Below, one piece after another: positions 37,048 through 46,832 of a DNA stretch of 64,000 bases. A program made the position numbers and the translations under genes. The notes under the pieces were generated by a model. That model had not been told where the DNA came from, made no database searches, and saw only the letters and a list, made by a program, of their open reading frames with translations. The first letter of the stretch is position 1. Every line of letters starts with the position of its first letter. The DNA comes from JAWKIJ01 sp041394325. GTDB taxonomy: Bacteria > Actinomycetota > Acidimicrobiia > Acidimicrobiales > Microtrichaceae. The stretch is from positions 744,001-808,000 of the forward strand of contig JAWKIJ010000001.1 of NCBI GenBank assembly GCA_041394325.1. Direction: 5' to 3'.

Positions 37048-38754
37048 GTGGCCGATCTCGTCATCCGAAACGCCCACATCGTCGACGGGTCGGGCGGCCC
37101 GCCGACACACGGCGATGTCGCCGTCGACGGTGAGCGCATCGTCGAGGTCGGCGATGTCACAGCCACCGCAACCCGCGAGATCGACGCCGACGGCGCGCTC
37201 CTCACCCCCGGTTGGGTCGACATCCACACCCACTACGACGGCCAGGTCACGTGGGATCCCGAGGTGTCGCCATCGGGTTGGCACGGCGTCACCACCATCG
37301 TGATGGGCAACTGCGGCGTCGGATTCGCGCCGGTCGACCCGCATCGGCGCGAGTTCCTCATCCAGCTCATGGAGGGTGTCGAGGACATCCCCGGCACGGC
37401 CCTCGACGAGGGCATGAGTTGGAACTGGGAGTCCTTCCCCGAATACCTCGACGAGGTCGAACGCCTTCCCCGCGTCCTCGACGTTGCCGCCCTCGTCCCC
37501 CACGGGGCGGTGCGCGCGTACGTGATGGGTGACACCGCCGCGGTGCACGATCCCGCCACGCCCGAACAGATCGAGTCGATGCGGGCGATCGTCGCCGAGG
37601 CCTTGACCGTCGGAGCGGTGGGCTTCTCCACCACGCGCACCCTGTTGCATCGGGCCAAGGACGGTGAACTGGCGGCCGGAACCATCGCCGAACACGACGA
37701 GTTGGTCGGCATCGGGGACGCGCTCACCGAAACGGGCCGCGGACTGGTGTCGGTCGCATCGGACATGTTCGACCCGGCATCGGAGTTCTCGTGGATGACC
37801 GAGATCGCGGCGCGCAGCGGACGTCCTGTCACGTTCGCGTGTCTCGAGTCGCCCCTCGCGCCCGACAACTGGCGCGACCTGATCGACCGGGCCGAAGCCG
37901 CCCGCGACGAGGGCGCGAGGATCGTCCCCCAGGTGGCGGGCCGGCCGGCCTCGCTGTTGTTGGGACTCGAGTCCACCGCGCTGCCGTTCGCGTTCCACAC
38001 CGCATACCGCGAGATCGCCCACCTCCCGCTGGGTGAGCGGGTGGCCCACCTCCGCACACCCGAGGTGCGCCGTGCGATCCTCACCGAGGAGGTGGACATG
38101 GGCCCGATGGCGATCGTGTTGGCGAACTGGGCACGCATCTACGCCTTCGACGGCGCCCGACTACGAACCCCCACCCGAGCGCTCCGTCGCCGCGATCGCC
38201 GCCGCAGAACGACGGTCGCCGATGGAGGTCGCCTACGACCTGCTGCTCGCCGACGACGGCAGAGGTCTCCTGTACTCACCACTCATCGGCTACGCGAAGG
38301 GCGACTTCGAGGCGCTCCGCGAGATGCTCGTGCATCCCATGACCGTGTTGGGTCTCGGCGACGGCGGAGCCCACTGCGGCATCCTGTGCGGCGCGAGCCT
38401 GCCTACGTACATGCTCACACACTGGACGCGCGACCGCGACCGCGGCGAACGCCTGACCCTCCAGGAAGTAGTGCACCATCAGACCCGACGGACCGCCGCC
38501 CTGTACGGCTTCGACGACCGCGGCCTGATTGCGCCGGGCTACGTTGCCGACCTCAACCTCATCGACTACGACCACCTGGCTGCTCCGGCCCCCGCGTCGT
38601 CTACGACCTTCCCGCCGGCGGGCGACGCTTCGTACAACCCGCACGCGGCTACCTCGCCACGATCAAGAGCGGCGTCGTGGTCAGAGAACACGACGAACCG
38701 ACCGGCGAGCGACCCGGCACGCTGCTGCGAGGCGCCCAGCCCGCGCCGGTGTGA
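37048..38754 (+). CDS. N-acyl-D-amino-acid deacylase-type amidohydrolase, two compensating frame breaks
   Basis: About 568 residues from GTG 37048 with GGAGGGGG upstream. It is an amidohydrolase-3 family enzyme: metal motif [14 protein letters not shown], the [10 protein letters not shown] loop typical of D-aminoacylases, a MGDTAA region, then [25 protein letters not shown] and the end beta-sandwich [16 protein letters not shown]. The frame changes near 38160 (GC dinucleotide) and returns near 38590, where adding one C to the CCCCC run gives [12 protein letters not shown]. Zinc hydrolase of N-acylated D-amino acids or similar amides; exact substrate uncertain. Confidence 0.85.
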   Translation: MADLVIRNAHIVDGSGGPPTHGDVAVDGERIVEVGDVTATATREIDADGALLTPGWVDIHTHYDGQVTWDPEVSPSGWHGVTTIVMGNCGVGFAPVDPHRREFLIQLMEGVEDIPGTALDEGMSWNWESFPEYLDEVERLPRVLDVAALVPHGAVRAYVMGDTAAVHDPATPEQIESMRAIVAEALTVGAVGFSTTRTLLHRAKDGELAAGTIAEHDELVGIGDALTETGRGLVSVASDMFDPASEFSWMTEIAARSGRPVTFACLESPLAPDNWRDLIDRAEAARDEGARIVPQVAGRPASLLLGLESTALPFAFHTAYREIAHLPLGERVAHLRTPEVRRAILTEEVDMGPMAIVLANWARIYAFDGARLRTPTRALRRRDRRRRTTVADGGRLRPAARRRRQRSPVLTTHRLREGRLRGAPRDARASHDRVGSRRRRSPLRHPVRREPAYVHAHTLDARPRPRRTPDPPGSSAPSDPTDRRPVRLRRPRPDCAGLRCRPQPHRLRPPGCSGPRVVYDLPAGGRRFVQPARGYLATIKSGVVVREHDEPTGERPGTLLRGAQPAPV

Positions 38755-38852
38755 GGCCGGCCCGACCTCGACCCCTGGGGCCACCGGACTCGACACGCAT
38801 CGCGTCGCAAACCGGCGTCGGACCAACCACCACCGTCGACCACACTGGCCTC

Positions 38853-39578
38853 ATGGACACCCCCACGCGCCGGTCCACCGCACCGGGACCCGTCACTCCG
38901 CGGGTCGCGCTACGACGCGGGACCGCCCGCGGTGACTACGACCCGACGACGATCCGGTCGATCCTGGCCGACGGCCTGATCGCACATGTGGGCGTCGACA
39001 CCCCCGACGGACCGCTCGTCCTGCCGATGGCGTACGGCACGGGCACGAGCCGAGCCGGCGAGGAGGTCCTCTACCTCCACGGCGCGCTCGCCAACGGGCT
39101 CCTCGCCGCGGCCGACGGTCGCGAGGTGTGCGTCACCGTGACGATCGTCGACGGACTGGTGATCGCGCGCACACCCCTGCACAACTCGATGAACTACCGA
39201 AGTGTGGTGATACGTGGAACGGCCCGTCTCGTCACCGATCCGGACGAGCACCGCGAAGCGCTGCGGAGCATCACCGACCACGTCGTCGCGAACTGGGAGG
39301 ACGGCCGACCCCCGAGCGCCCGCGACCTCCGGAAGACCCTCGTAGTCGCCGTACCCACCGACGAGGCGTCCGCAAAGGTACGGACGGGCGATCCCGTCGA
39401 CGAGCCCGCCGACGTGGCCGGCGGGCACTGGGCCGGGACCGTTCCCCTCGTCGCTACATGGGGGACACCGGTCGCGTCCACCGACCTGAGGTCTTCCGCG
39501 GTCCGGCCATCCAGTCGGATCACGGCGTTGACCGGCACCTGCGTCGAGGGCCGCTCCGACGCTCAGGATTCGGCGTGA
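38853..39578 (+). CDS. Pyridoxamine 5'-phosphate oxidase-family flavoprotein
   Basis: 241 residues from ATG 38853. It has the split-barrel FMN-binding fold: [42 protein letters not shown], a [32 protein letters not shown] core and [14 protein letters not shown]. The HNSMNYRSV motif and arrangement match the Nim/flavin-nucleotide-binding subgroup more than true PdxH. Probably binds FMN or F420; substrate unknown. The 3' end overlaps the convergent esterase by 16 bases. Confidence 0.82.
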   Translation: MDTPTRRSTAPGPVTPRVALRRGTARGDYDPTTIRSILADGLIAHVGVDTPDGPLVLPMAYGTGTSRAGEEVLYLHGALANGLLAAADGREVCVTVTIVDGLVIARTPLHNSMNYRSVVIRGTARLVTDPDEHREALRSITDHVVANWEDGRPPSARDLRKTLVVAVPTDEASAKVRTGDPVDEPADVAGGHWAGTVPLVATWGTPVASTDLRSSAVRPSSRITALTGTCVEGRSDAQDSA

Positions 39579-40705
39579 CAGTCGGTGCAGTGCTCGTCGG
39601 GGACGTCCTTGCCCGAAACGAAATCGCCCAACCAGTCGACCAATGCCACCCCGTTGACGCGTGCCGTGTAGAAGCCGGAGGTGCCGATGATCGTATGAGC
39701 CCGCCCGGGCGCGACCCAGTCGTGGACGGTGACGCCATCGGCCTTGATCTGCGCGATGTTGTCGTCGATCAACTTCAAGAGATCGGTGTCGCCGAACCCG
39801 GCGGCACGCGTGAACTCCTCCTGGGTCCGGTCGTACGCGTGGTTGATGGTCGCGACGCGCAGCGTCGGGTCATGCCGTTTCGCGTAGCCGAACAGTCCGG
39901 GGAGCGAGAAGTCCCTGGTGGGCCGGCCGGCAGTCTCGGGCCACGTGGGGATCGCGTTGGTCACCCCCCACAGTGATCCGATTGCCAGCGTGATTCCCTC
40001 GGTGCCCGGGTATGCGGCAGACCCGTCGGCCACGAGGCTGATCGCAGCGTCGGGGAACGCGTCGTGGGCGAGACCGGCGTACAGGGGCGATCCTGCACTA
40101 CCGGCACTCTCCCCCGCGACGACGACCTGTTCGGCATCGGGGAACAGCGCTGCGGTGGTGGTGAGCGCCGTGCCGGCGTTGACGTTGCCACGGTGGCGGA
40201 TCACCACCCCGTCGCCGTAGTCGTGGACGGCATCGCCGAGGTGTACGTCGCCGGTGCAGTAGGGGACTCGGACGATGGAGAAATCGCGGAAGGGGTTCTT
40301 TGGATTCTCCAGATCGAAGATGCCGCCGGAGTCCGTGGGGCTGGTGTTCCCTGTGAGGTTGCGCGTGTAGGTCGGCTGATCAGGCCCACACGTGGCCCGA
40401 CTGAAGCACGCCCCGCCGCCGTCGAGGAAGAACAGCACCTTGGACGGATCACCCCGGTGCACCCAGAAGTGGAACGGCGACCCGTCACTGCACCCGCACG
40501 GGTTCGGGGCGACCAACTTGCGCCATGACGCCACATCCCCCGAGGACGGCGACTCGGCGACGGTCGTCGTGCGGTCGGTCGCCGTCGATGAGGTGGGGTG
40601 ACGCGTCGAGGACCGTGAGGTCGAACAAGCCGAGCCGATCAGCAGCGCGAGCGCCGCGGAGGCCCCCACCGCGATCCGGGTGGCGCGTGATCGAGTCGTC
40701 GACAT
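39563..40705 (-). CDS. Pectinacetylesterase/Notum-family secreted hydrolase (lipoprotein)
   Basis: 380 residues from ATG 40705. Signal peptide with lipobox LLIGSAC and a Ser/Thr-rich linker. The alpha/beta hydrolase shows VLFFLDGGGACFS as oxyanion strand, the nucleophile elbow AGESAGSAGSPLYAG, an acidic residue in YDRTQEEFT and the catalytic His in PGRAHTIIG, all as in the PAE/Notum group. Cys in CGCSDGS, CFSRATC and the C-terminal HCTDCHAES suggest disulfides. Likely carboxylester hydrolase on extracellular polymers; the true substrate in bacteria is unknown. Confidence 0.83.
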   Translation of the reverse strand: MSTTRSRATRIAVGASAALALLIGSACSTSRSSTRHPTSSTATDRTTTVAESPSSGDVASWRKLVAPNPCGCSDGSPFHFWVHRGDPSKVLFFLDGGGACFSRATCGPDQPTYTRNLTGNTSPTDSGGIFDLENPKNPFRDFSIVRVPYCTGDVHLGDAVHDYGDGVVIRHRGNVNAGTALTTTAALFPDAEQVVVAGESAGSAGSPLYAGLAHDAFPDAAISLVADGSAAYPGTEGITLAIGSLWGVTNAIPTWPETAGRPTRDFSLPGLFGYAKRHDPTLRVATINHAYDRTQEEFTRAAGFGDTDLLKLIDDNIAQIKADGVTVHDWVAPGRAHTIIGTSGFYTARVNGVALVDWLGDFVSGKDVPDEHCTDCHAES

Positions 40706-40833
40706 GTGGAAACCCCCGGGCGATCGGCCTCGCTGCACGGTAGCCGGGCGGACCGCCGACCGGTCTCGGGGGCGAGTTCGCTCGGCGAATCGCGATCCCA
40801 GGACCGACGGTCGCCGGTACTCTGAAGTTCGGC

Positions 40834-41790
40834 ATGGACGTCCCCGACTCCGTACATCCCCACCATGTGACGGATTCGACGGAATCCACCAACGACCTCG
40901 GATCCGCACACCGCCGCGTCGATGTCGGTCGTACCGACGGCCCCGCGTCGGGCGCGCGGCGGTCACTGCTCCGCGCTGGTCTCGTCGGCGGCGCGTGCGC
41001 GCTGTGTGCTGCGGCCGGGTTCGGGGTCGGCCGCCGCACCCGGACCCCGGGAGGGCTCGAACTCGATCTCGACGCCGTCGCGAAGACCGACACCACCTAC
41101 TCCCGACGCGGCACACAGCCCGACGCGCTGTTTCGCGTCCACCTCCGGGAGAAGGTCGTCGCGTTGACCTTCGACGACGGTCCCGACCCGCGCTACACGC
41201 CCGAAGTGCTCCGGATGCTCAAGGGCTTCGGCGCCACGGCGACCTTCTTCATCATCGGCTCGAACGCGGCGGCGGATCCGTCGCTGCTGCGGACCGTGAT
41301 CGACGCCGGGCACTCGATCGGGAACCACACCTACGACCACATCGAACTCGAGTTGCTCGACCCCGCCCAGGTGGACTCCGAGATCGACCGCGCCCAGGCT
41401 GCGATCGTCAAAGCCGGAGCGAAGCCTCCGAGGATGTTCCGCCCCCCAAGGGATTCACCGACGACGTCGTCGGGGTGCTCGCCGACGCGCGTCACGCTTC
41501 CGGACGGTCTTTTGGACCGGTTGTGTCGAGCACTTCGTCGACCACCAGCCGGTGGACCAGGGCGTCGAGCGGATGCTCGCCGCGGTCCGACCTGGGTCGA
41601 TCCTGCTCGCACACGACGGTGGGATGGTCGCCGGCCGGCCCGAAGCCACCCTGTCGCGCGAACGAACCATGGAGGCCCTGCCGATGCTGCTGAGCAGCCT
41701 CGCGAAACAGGGCTACCGGATGGTCGACGTCCCGACCCTCCTGAAACTGGCGCACCTCCCGCTGCTCCCCGCGGCGCCGTGGGCGGCTGA
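40834..41790 (+). CDS. Polysaccharide deacetylase (NodB domain), Tat-type signal, two frame breaks
   Basis: About 315 residues. The N-terminus holds a twin-arginine-like signal (ARRSLLRAG plus hydrophobic core). NodB motifs: TFDDGPDPRYTPEVL with the metal/catalytic Asp pair, HSIGNHTYDH with the two metal His, RMFRPPKG as motif 3, FVDHQPVDQGVERM and the motif 5 His in ILLAHDGG. Two single-base losses, in the C run at 41442-41447 and near 41510, move the frame; repaired, it reads RPPKGFTDDVVGVLADARHASGRVFWTG. The true stop is uncertain because the repaired frame stays open into the next gene. Removes acetyl groups from a cell-wall or extracellular polysaccharide. Confidence 0.8.
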   Translation: MDVPDSVHPHHVTDSTESTNDLGSAHRRVDVGRTDGPASGARRSLLRAGLVGGACALCAAAGFGVGRRTRTPGGLELDLDAVAKTDTTYSRRGTQPDALFRVHLREKVVALTFDDGPDPRYTPEVLRMLKGFGATATFFIIGSNAAADPSLLRTVIDAGHSIGNHTYDHIELELLDPAQVDSEIDRAQAAIVKAGAKPPRMFRPPRDSPTTSSGCSPTRVTLPDGLLDRLCRALRRPPAGGPGRRADARRGPTWVDPARTRRWDGRRPARSHPVARTNHGGPADAAEQPRETGLPDGRRPDPPETGAPPAAPRGAVGG

Positions 41791-41830
41791 TCCCACCGAC
41801 GGGGGTGCCGGCCCCCGGTACTGTGCTCCG

Positions 41831-42708
41831 ATGCGCTTCGGTATCGCGTTCGCCAACTCCGGGGCAATGGCCGAACCGGCCACCGCCACCGAATGCCTCC
41901 GGGCGATCGAGGCGTCGGGCTTCGACAGTGCGTGGACGGTCGAGCATGTTCTCGTCCCGACCGGATACGACTCGGTCTACCCCTATTCGCGCTCGGGCCG
42001 CATGCCCGGCGGTGAGCACGTCGACATCCCCGACCCACTCGTGTGGTTGGGCTACGCGGCGGCCGTCACCTCCACCTTGAAGCTCGCGACCGGCATCCTG
42101 ATCCTCCCCAGCGGAATCCCGCGATCGCCGCCAAGGAGATCGCGACCCTCGACCGCCTGTCCGGCGGACGGGTTCTCCTCGGAGTCGGGGTGGGTTGGCT
42201 CCGAGAGGAGTTCGAGGCGCTGGGCGTTCCCTTCGAGGACCGCGCCGCGAGGACCGACGCGGCCATCACCGCGATGCGGAGGCTCTGGAGCGGCGACCCG
42301 GTCGACGTCGACGACGGCTTCCAGACCTGGCGGTCCGCCGTCAGTCTTCCGACACCGACCCGGGGAGCGGTGCCGATCGTCATCGGCGGTCACAGCGACG
42401 CCGCCGCACGCAGGGCCGGCCGCCTGGGCGACGGCTTCTTCCCCGGAAAGGGCGACCCGGAACGCCTGTCCGAACTGGTCGGCATCATGCGCGCCACCGC
42501 ACAGGAGGAGGGCCGCGATCCCGATGTGATCGAGGTCACCGCGGCCCATCAGGGCCTCGCCGGGAACGAACCGATGAGGGCGGTCGAGGAGTTGGCGGCC
42601 ATCGGTGTGACACGGATGATCGTGCCGACCCTGACGACCGACCCGGCCGCGGCACACGACGTCTACGGTGCCTTCGCCCAACGCATCATCGGGCCGGCGA
42701 ACAGCTGA
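41831..42708 (+). CDS. LLM-class F420-dependent oxidoreductase, one frameshift
   Basis: About 292 residues from ATG 41831. Luciferase-like TIM barrel with RFGIAFANSG, FDSAWTVEHVLVP, KLATGILILPQRNPAIAAKEIATLDRLSGGR and GVGVGWLREEFEALG, then GGHSDAAARRAGRLGDGFFP. The break near 42115 is repaired by one C in the CCCC run. The sequence resembles the F420-dependent subgroup common in actinobacteria; F420 rather than FMN use is inferred. The preceding frame runs into it without a stop, which I read as an indel effect rather than a fusion. Confidence 0.87.
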
Positions 42709-42726
42709 ACCTCCGAATCGCAACTC

Positions 42727-43197
42727 CTACCCGGCAAGTGCTCCGAGCCGCTCGAGGGCCCTGCCCACGCGACGCGTGACGGGTCGCCGGAGCAGACGAA
42801 GGCCGACCCCCACCGCCGGCAACGGATCCCACCCCTGTGTGTAGGTGACCCGACTGGACGATTCGTCGATCTCCTCGATGTCGACCCGTTCGTTGAGCGA
42901 CCGGACGAACGGCCGCGACGTGGCCACGACCGTGAACGCGAACCGTCGTCGGGGCTCCCACTCCGTGAACTCCTCGTCGATGGTGACACCGGTCAACTCC
43001 ACCCGGCGGGTGCCGCCGACTCCCTCGGCGGGGGACCCGGGCGTGATCCTTCGAACACCGGTGAACCATTCCGGCCATGTCGCGTGGTCGACGATCCGAT
43101 CCCACACGGCATCGGCGGGAACGGCCAGTAACCGAGCCGCAACGATTTGGAGCGGTGCGTGGTCGATCCAGTCGGCGGGTCGCCGTGTCACTGTCAT
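42727..43197 (-). CDS. SRPBCC-family (polyketide cyclase/START-like) protein
   Basis: 156 residues from ATG 43197. It shows the SRPBCC ligand-binding pattern: ARLLAVPADAVWDRIVDHATWPEWF, VGGTRRVEL, EEFTEWEPRRRFAFTV and SSSRVTYTQGWDPLP before the long C-terminal helix. Such proteins bind hydrophobic ligands or act as cyclases or dehydratases; no specific role is evident. It is convergent with the LLM gene (18-base gap). Confidence 0.82.
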   Translation of the reverse strand: MTVTRRPADWIDHAPLQIVAARLLAVPADAVWDRIVDHATWPEWFTGVRRITPGSPAEGVGGTRRVELTGVTIDEEFTEWEPRRRFAFTVVATSRPFVRSLNERVDIEEIDESSSRVTYTQGWDPLPAVGVGLRLLRRPVTRRVGRALERLGALAG

Positions 43198-43383
43198 CCC
43201 ACGACCATATGACACCGCCAAGCACCGACGACCGACCGTGGGCCGGGAAGGGCGACTCGATCCCGGCCCGGGTCGGAGAGGTCCCCAGGACCGCCTGGTG
43301 TCGCGCGCAAAGCGCACCGCAGCCGCTCTCGCTCGGTACTGTGTCGGCCCAACAGCGGCACCGGACCGAAGGGGGGTGGGATC

Positions 43384-44166
43384 GTGGCGCTACTCGAAGT
43401 GCGGGACGTAGGTGTCCGCTGCGGTGGGGTGCACGCCCTCGGCGGCCTCACCTTCGACCTCGACGAGGGTCAGATCTGCGCACTCATCGGACCGAACGGG
43501 GCCGGCAAGACGACCCTCTTCAACGTCGTCAGTCGCCTCTACCAACCCACCGAGGGGACCGTCACCTTCGACGGGACCGACCTGCTGGCGAAACCACCGC
43601 ACCGAATCGCACCTCTCGGAATCGCCCGCACCTTCCAGAACCTCGCACTCGTCCCTGGCCTGACGGTGTTGGACAACGTCGTCGTGGGAGCACATTCGAA
43701 GACCAGGGGAGGGATGTGGGCCGCGGCGACGTGGCTGCCGATGCTCCGCCAGGAGCGTGAGACGAGGGCGCGGGCGCTCCTCACACTCGAAAGCCTCGAC
43801 CTCGGAGCCGTGGCTCACCGACCGTGCGCCGGGCTCCCCTTCGGCACCCTCAAGCGCATCGAGCTCGCAAGGGCCCTGATGGCCGATCCACGTCTGGTGT
43901 TGATGGACGAGCCGGCGAGTGGGCTGACCCACGCCGAGGTCGACGAACTCGGCGACACCATCCGTGGCCTCCGCGACCGGCTCGGACTGTCGATCCTGCT
44001 GGTCGAACATCACATGGGCATGGTGATGGGGATCTCCGACAAGGTCGTGGTCATGGAACTGGGCCGCAAGATCGCCGAGGGTCTCCCCGCCGAGGTCCAG
44101 GCCGACCAGCGGGTCGTCGCCGCCTACCTGGGTGAGCCGGTCGCCGGAGAGGGTGGAACCCGGTGA
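43384..44166 (+). CDS. livG: Branched-chain-type ABC transporter ATP-binding protein LivG
   Basis: 260 residues from GTG 43384, preceded by GGGGGTGGG-type purines. Walker A GPNGAGKTTLFNVVS, Q-loop FQNLALVPGLTVLDN, the LivG-type signature LPFGTLKRIELARAL in place of LSGGQ, Walker B LVLMDEPASGL and H-loop VEHHMGMVM are all present. It is the first gene of a five-gene importer operon; its stop overlaps the livF start (GTGA). It powers uptake of an amino acid, amide or similar solute with LivF. Confidence 0.93.
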   Translation: MALLEVRDVGVRCGGVHALGGLTFDLDEGQICALIGPNGAGKTTLFNVVSRLYQPTEGTVTFDGTDLLAKPPHRIAPLGIARTFQNLALVPGLTVLDNVVVGAHSKTRGGMWAAATWLPMLRQERETRARALLTLESLDLGAVAHRPCAGLPFGTLKRIELARALMADPRLVLMDEPASGLTHAEVDELGDTIRGLRDRLGLSILLVEHHMGMVMGISDKVVVMELGRKIAEGLPAEVQADQRVVAAYLGEPVAGEGGTR

Positions 44167-44867
44167 GTTTGCTGGAGGTATCCGGCCTCGAAGCCGGCTA
44201 CGGACTGGTTTCGGTGCTGTTCGGCCTCGACCTGGACGTCGATGCCGGCGAGGTCGTCGTCATCCTCGGTGCCAACGGCGCCGGAAAGACCACCACCCTT
44301 CGCGCGCTCAGCGGCATGATCCCCTCCCGAGGTTCGGTCCGATTCGACGGAGTCGAGATCAGGGGTTCGCGCCCCGATCGCCTGGTGCGACTCGGCATCG
44401 CCCACGTGCCACAAGGGCGCGGCACGATCACCGACCTGACCGTCGCGGAGAACCTGCTGGTCGGCGGCTACGGCCGCCGGGACGACATCACCCCGGATCT
44501 CGACCATTGGTTCGAGGTGTTCCCTCGCCTGGCCGAACGCCGAACCCAGCCCGCAGGGTCGATGAGCGGAGGCGAGCAACAGATGCTGGCCATCGCGAGG
44601 GCGTTCATGTGCCGTCCCCGCCTGCTCCTGTTGGACGAGCCCTCCCTGGGCCTCGCGCCGCTGGTCACCCGCGAGGTGTTCGAACGGGTGCGCATCGCTG
44701 CTGCCGAGCAGGGGACGGCGGTGCTGTTGGTCGAGCAGAACGCCAACCTCGCCCTGGCGTTCGCGTCCCGAGCGTACGTATTGGAGGCCGGCCACATCGT
44801 CGGGTCCGGGCCGTCGAGCGAGCTGGCAGGCGACGAGTCGATCCGCCGCGCCTACCTCGGGAGCTGA
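44163..44867 (+). CDS. livF: Branched-chain-type ABC transporter ATP-binding protein LivF
   Basis: 234 residues from GTG 44163. It has Walker A GANGAGKTTTLRALSG, Q-loop VPQGRGTITDLTVAENL, signature MSGGEQQMLAIARAF, Walker B LLLLDEPSLGLAP and H-loop VEQNANLALAF. The short length, compared with LivG, is typical. It overlaps livG by four bases and is one base from livH. Confidence 0.94.
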   Translation: MSLLEVSGLEAGYGLVSVLFGLDLDVDAGEVVVILGANGAGKTTTLRALSGMIPSRGSVRFDGVEIRGSRPDRLVRLGIAHVPQGRGTITDLTVAENLLVGGYGRRDDITPDLDHWFEVFPRLAERRTQPAGSMSGGEQQMLAIARAFMCRPRLLLLDEPSLGLAPLVTREVFERVRIAAAEQGTAVLLVEQNANLALAFASRAYVLEAGHIVGSGPSSELAGDESIRRAYLGS

Positions 44868-44868
44868 C

Positions 44869-45756
44869 ATGAGCCAGTTCGTGCAGTACGTCGCCATCGG
44901 CCTCGGCAACGGCGCGACCTATGCGATGTTGGGCCTCGGTCTGGTCGTGATCTTCCGTTCGACGGGCCTGTTGAACTTCGCGCAGGGTGAGATGGCCATG
45001 TTCGCCACGTTCTTCGTGTGGAAGCTCCACGACCTCGGGCTTGCACTGTGGCTCGCGCTGCTGGTCGGCATCGCCGGCGGCTTCCTACTCGGGGTGGTGA
45101 CCCACCAACTGGTCGTCCGGCCGGTCGGCGATCCGCACCGCCATCCGCTCGCCGTGGTCATCGTGACCGTAGGACTGTTCCTCGCGTTCAACGCCACCGC
45201 GAGCCTGATCTGGGGCAGTGGGCAGCAGCCGCTCGAGAACCTGTTCGGGCGCTCCTCGGTGAACCTCGCGGGAACGGCAGTCTCCTGGCAGAAGATCGGC
45301 ACCCTGGTGGTGCTCGGCGGCGTCGCACTCGTGTTCTGGTTGATCTTCCAGAAGACGAAGATCGGTCTTGCGATGCGGGCCGTGGCATCCAACCCCGAGT
45401 CCAGCGCGCTCAGCGGGGTACCGGTCACCAGGGTGCTGATGATCGGCTGGGGCCTCGCCGCGGCGGTCGGCGCCCTGGCGGGTACGCTCACCGTCCCGGT
45501 CTCCGGGGCGGTCGACTCGAACCTCATGCAGCTCGCCCTCGTCTATTCGTTCGCAGCCATCACGCTCGGTGGCTTCGACTCGCTGTTGGGAGCGGTCGTG
45601 GGTGGGCTGGCGATCGGCCTCGTCACCGACGTCCTCCCCCGCTACGTCTCGGCGTTCGAACAGATGCCACTGGCACCGGCGTTCCTACTCATCCTGTTGG
45701 TGTTGCTGGTTCGACCCGAAGGTCTGTTCGGCCGCAAGGCGGTGGTCCGACCATGA
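44869..45756 (+). CDS. livH: Branched-chain-type ABC transporter permease LivH
   Basis: 295 residues with about eight transmembrane helices. Family signs are GLGNGATYAMLGLGLVVIFRSTGLLNFAQGEMAM at the start and the EAA-like loop MRAVASNPESSALSGV, then LGGFDSLLGAVVGGLAIGL and an end RPEGLFGRK. It forms the membrane channel with LivM. The stop overlaps the livM start (ATGA). Confidence 0.94.
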   Translation: MSQFVQYVAIGLGNGATYAMLGLGLVVIFRSTGLLNFAQGEMAMFATFFVWKLHDLGLALWLALLVGIAGGFLLGVVTHQLVVRPVGDPHRHPLAVVIVTVGLFLAFNATASLIWGSGQQPLENLFGRSSVNLAGTAVSWQKIGTLVVLGGVALVFWLIFQKTKIGLAMRAVASNPESSALSGVPVTRVLMIGWGLAAAVGALAGTLTVPVSGAVDSNLMQLALVYSFAAITLGGFDSLLGAVVGGLAIGLVTDVLPRYVSAFEQMPLAPAFLLILLVLLVRPEGLFGRKAVVRP

Positions 45757-46832
45757 GTGCCCTCGCCGAACATCGCCGGGCGGTGGCCAGGACGGTGACG
45801 ATGGTGATCGTGGTCGCGGCGGTCCTGGTCGCCGTTCCGTACGCGCTGCCCAACGACTATTGGGTCGACCGGGTCGCCGGGTGGATTCCCCTCGCAGTGG
45901 CAGCGCTGGGGCTCAACCTGCTCACCGGCTACAACGGCCAGATCTCCCTCGGCCACGGCGCCCTTTATGGCACCGGCGCCTACGCGACGGCTCTCATCCT
46001 CAACCATCTGGGGTGGCCCTATCTGCTCGCCGTGGTCGGATCCGCGGTGGTGTGCTTCGTGGCCGGGGTGCTCGTCGGTCTCCCCGCGTTGCGCATCAAG
46101 GGCCTGTACCTCGCGCTCGTGACGCTGGCGGTCGCCGTGCTGTTCCCGCAGATCCTCGAGCAGTTCTCCTCGGTGACCGGTGGCAGCGCCGGGCTCGGCA
46201 TCACCGAGTCGGCGCTCAACCACCGCGGAGTGGTGGTCGAGCAGTCGATCCGCTTCGACCCTCCGGAGGGATCCGGGTTGTCGACCGCGCAATGGCGCTA
46301 CTTCTTCATGGTGGCCGTCGCGGTGGTGTGCTTCGTGATCACCCGAAACATCATCCACAGCAGAACGGGCAGGGCCATCGTCGCGATCCGGGACAACGAG
46401 ACGGCCGCGGAGGTGAGCGGCGTCGACGTGGCCCGGACCAAGGTGTTGACCTTCGGGGTGAGCGCTTCGCTGGCCGGGGTCGCCGGGGCGCTGTTCGCAC
46501 TGTTCCAGGCCACCCAGCCGAGCCGGATCTCCTCGGGGTCGTTCACCCTGCTGGTCTCGCTGTACTTCCTGGTCGCGATCGTGATCGGCGGCCCGCAGAG
46601 CATCATCGGACCGGCCCTGGGAGCGATCGCGATCGGCGTGTTCCGCGATGTGATCACGCCCGAGCTCCCCGAGCGGGTCAAGACGGCAACGCCGCTTATC
46701 CTCGGCGCACTGCTGATCGTCTCGGTGCTCGCCGCCCCCGGCGGCATCGTCGGTACCGTCGAGTCCGTTCGGGCCAGGCGACGACGCTCCCCGGCCACCA
46801 TCACACCGACCCCAACCACGGAGGAACCATGA
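45753..46832 (+). CDS. livM: Branched-chain-type ABC transporter permease LivM
   Basis: 359 residues with eight or nine transmembrane helices. Typical stretches are GLNLLTGYNGQISLGHGALYGTGAY, LPALRIKGLYLALVTLAVAVLFP and the coupling loop AIRDNETAAEVSGVDVARTKVLTFGVSA, then GGPQSIIGPALGAIAIG. The C-terminal tail is basic and Thr/Pro-rich. It overlaps livH and the binding-protein gene by four bases each, so the operon is translationally coupled throughout. Confidence 0.94.
   Translation: MSALAEHRRAVARTVTMVIVVAAVLVAVPYALPNDYWVDRVAGWIPLAVAALGLNLLTGYNGQISLGHGALYGTGAYATALILNHLGWPYLLAVVGSAVVCFVAGVLVGLPALRIKGLYLALVTLAVAVLFPQILEQFSSVTGGSAGLGITESALNHRGVVVEQSIRFDPPEGSGLSTAQWRYFFMVAVAVVCFVITRNIIHSRTGRAIVAIRDNETAAEVSGVDVARTKVLTFGVSASLAGVAGALFALFQATQPSRISSGSFTLLVSLYFLVAIVIGGPQSIIGPALGAIAIGVFRDVITPELPERVKTATPLILGALLIVSVLAAPGGIVGTVESVRARRRRSPATITPTPTTEEP

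Noticed and set aside
40834..42708. Fusion of polysaccharide deacetylase with the LLM oxidoreductase
   Set aside because: The only evidence is absence of a stop in one frame in a stretch with three homopolymer indels; one is exported and the other cytoplasmic, so a fusion makes no sense.
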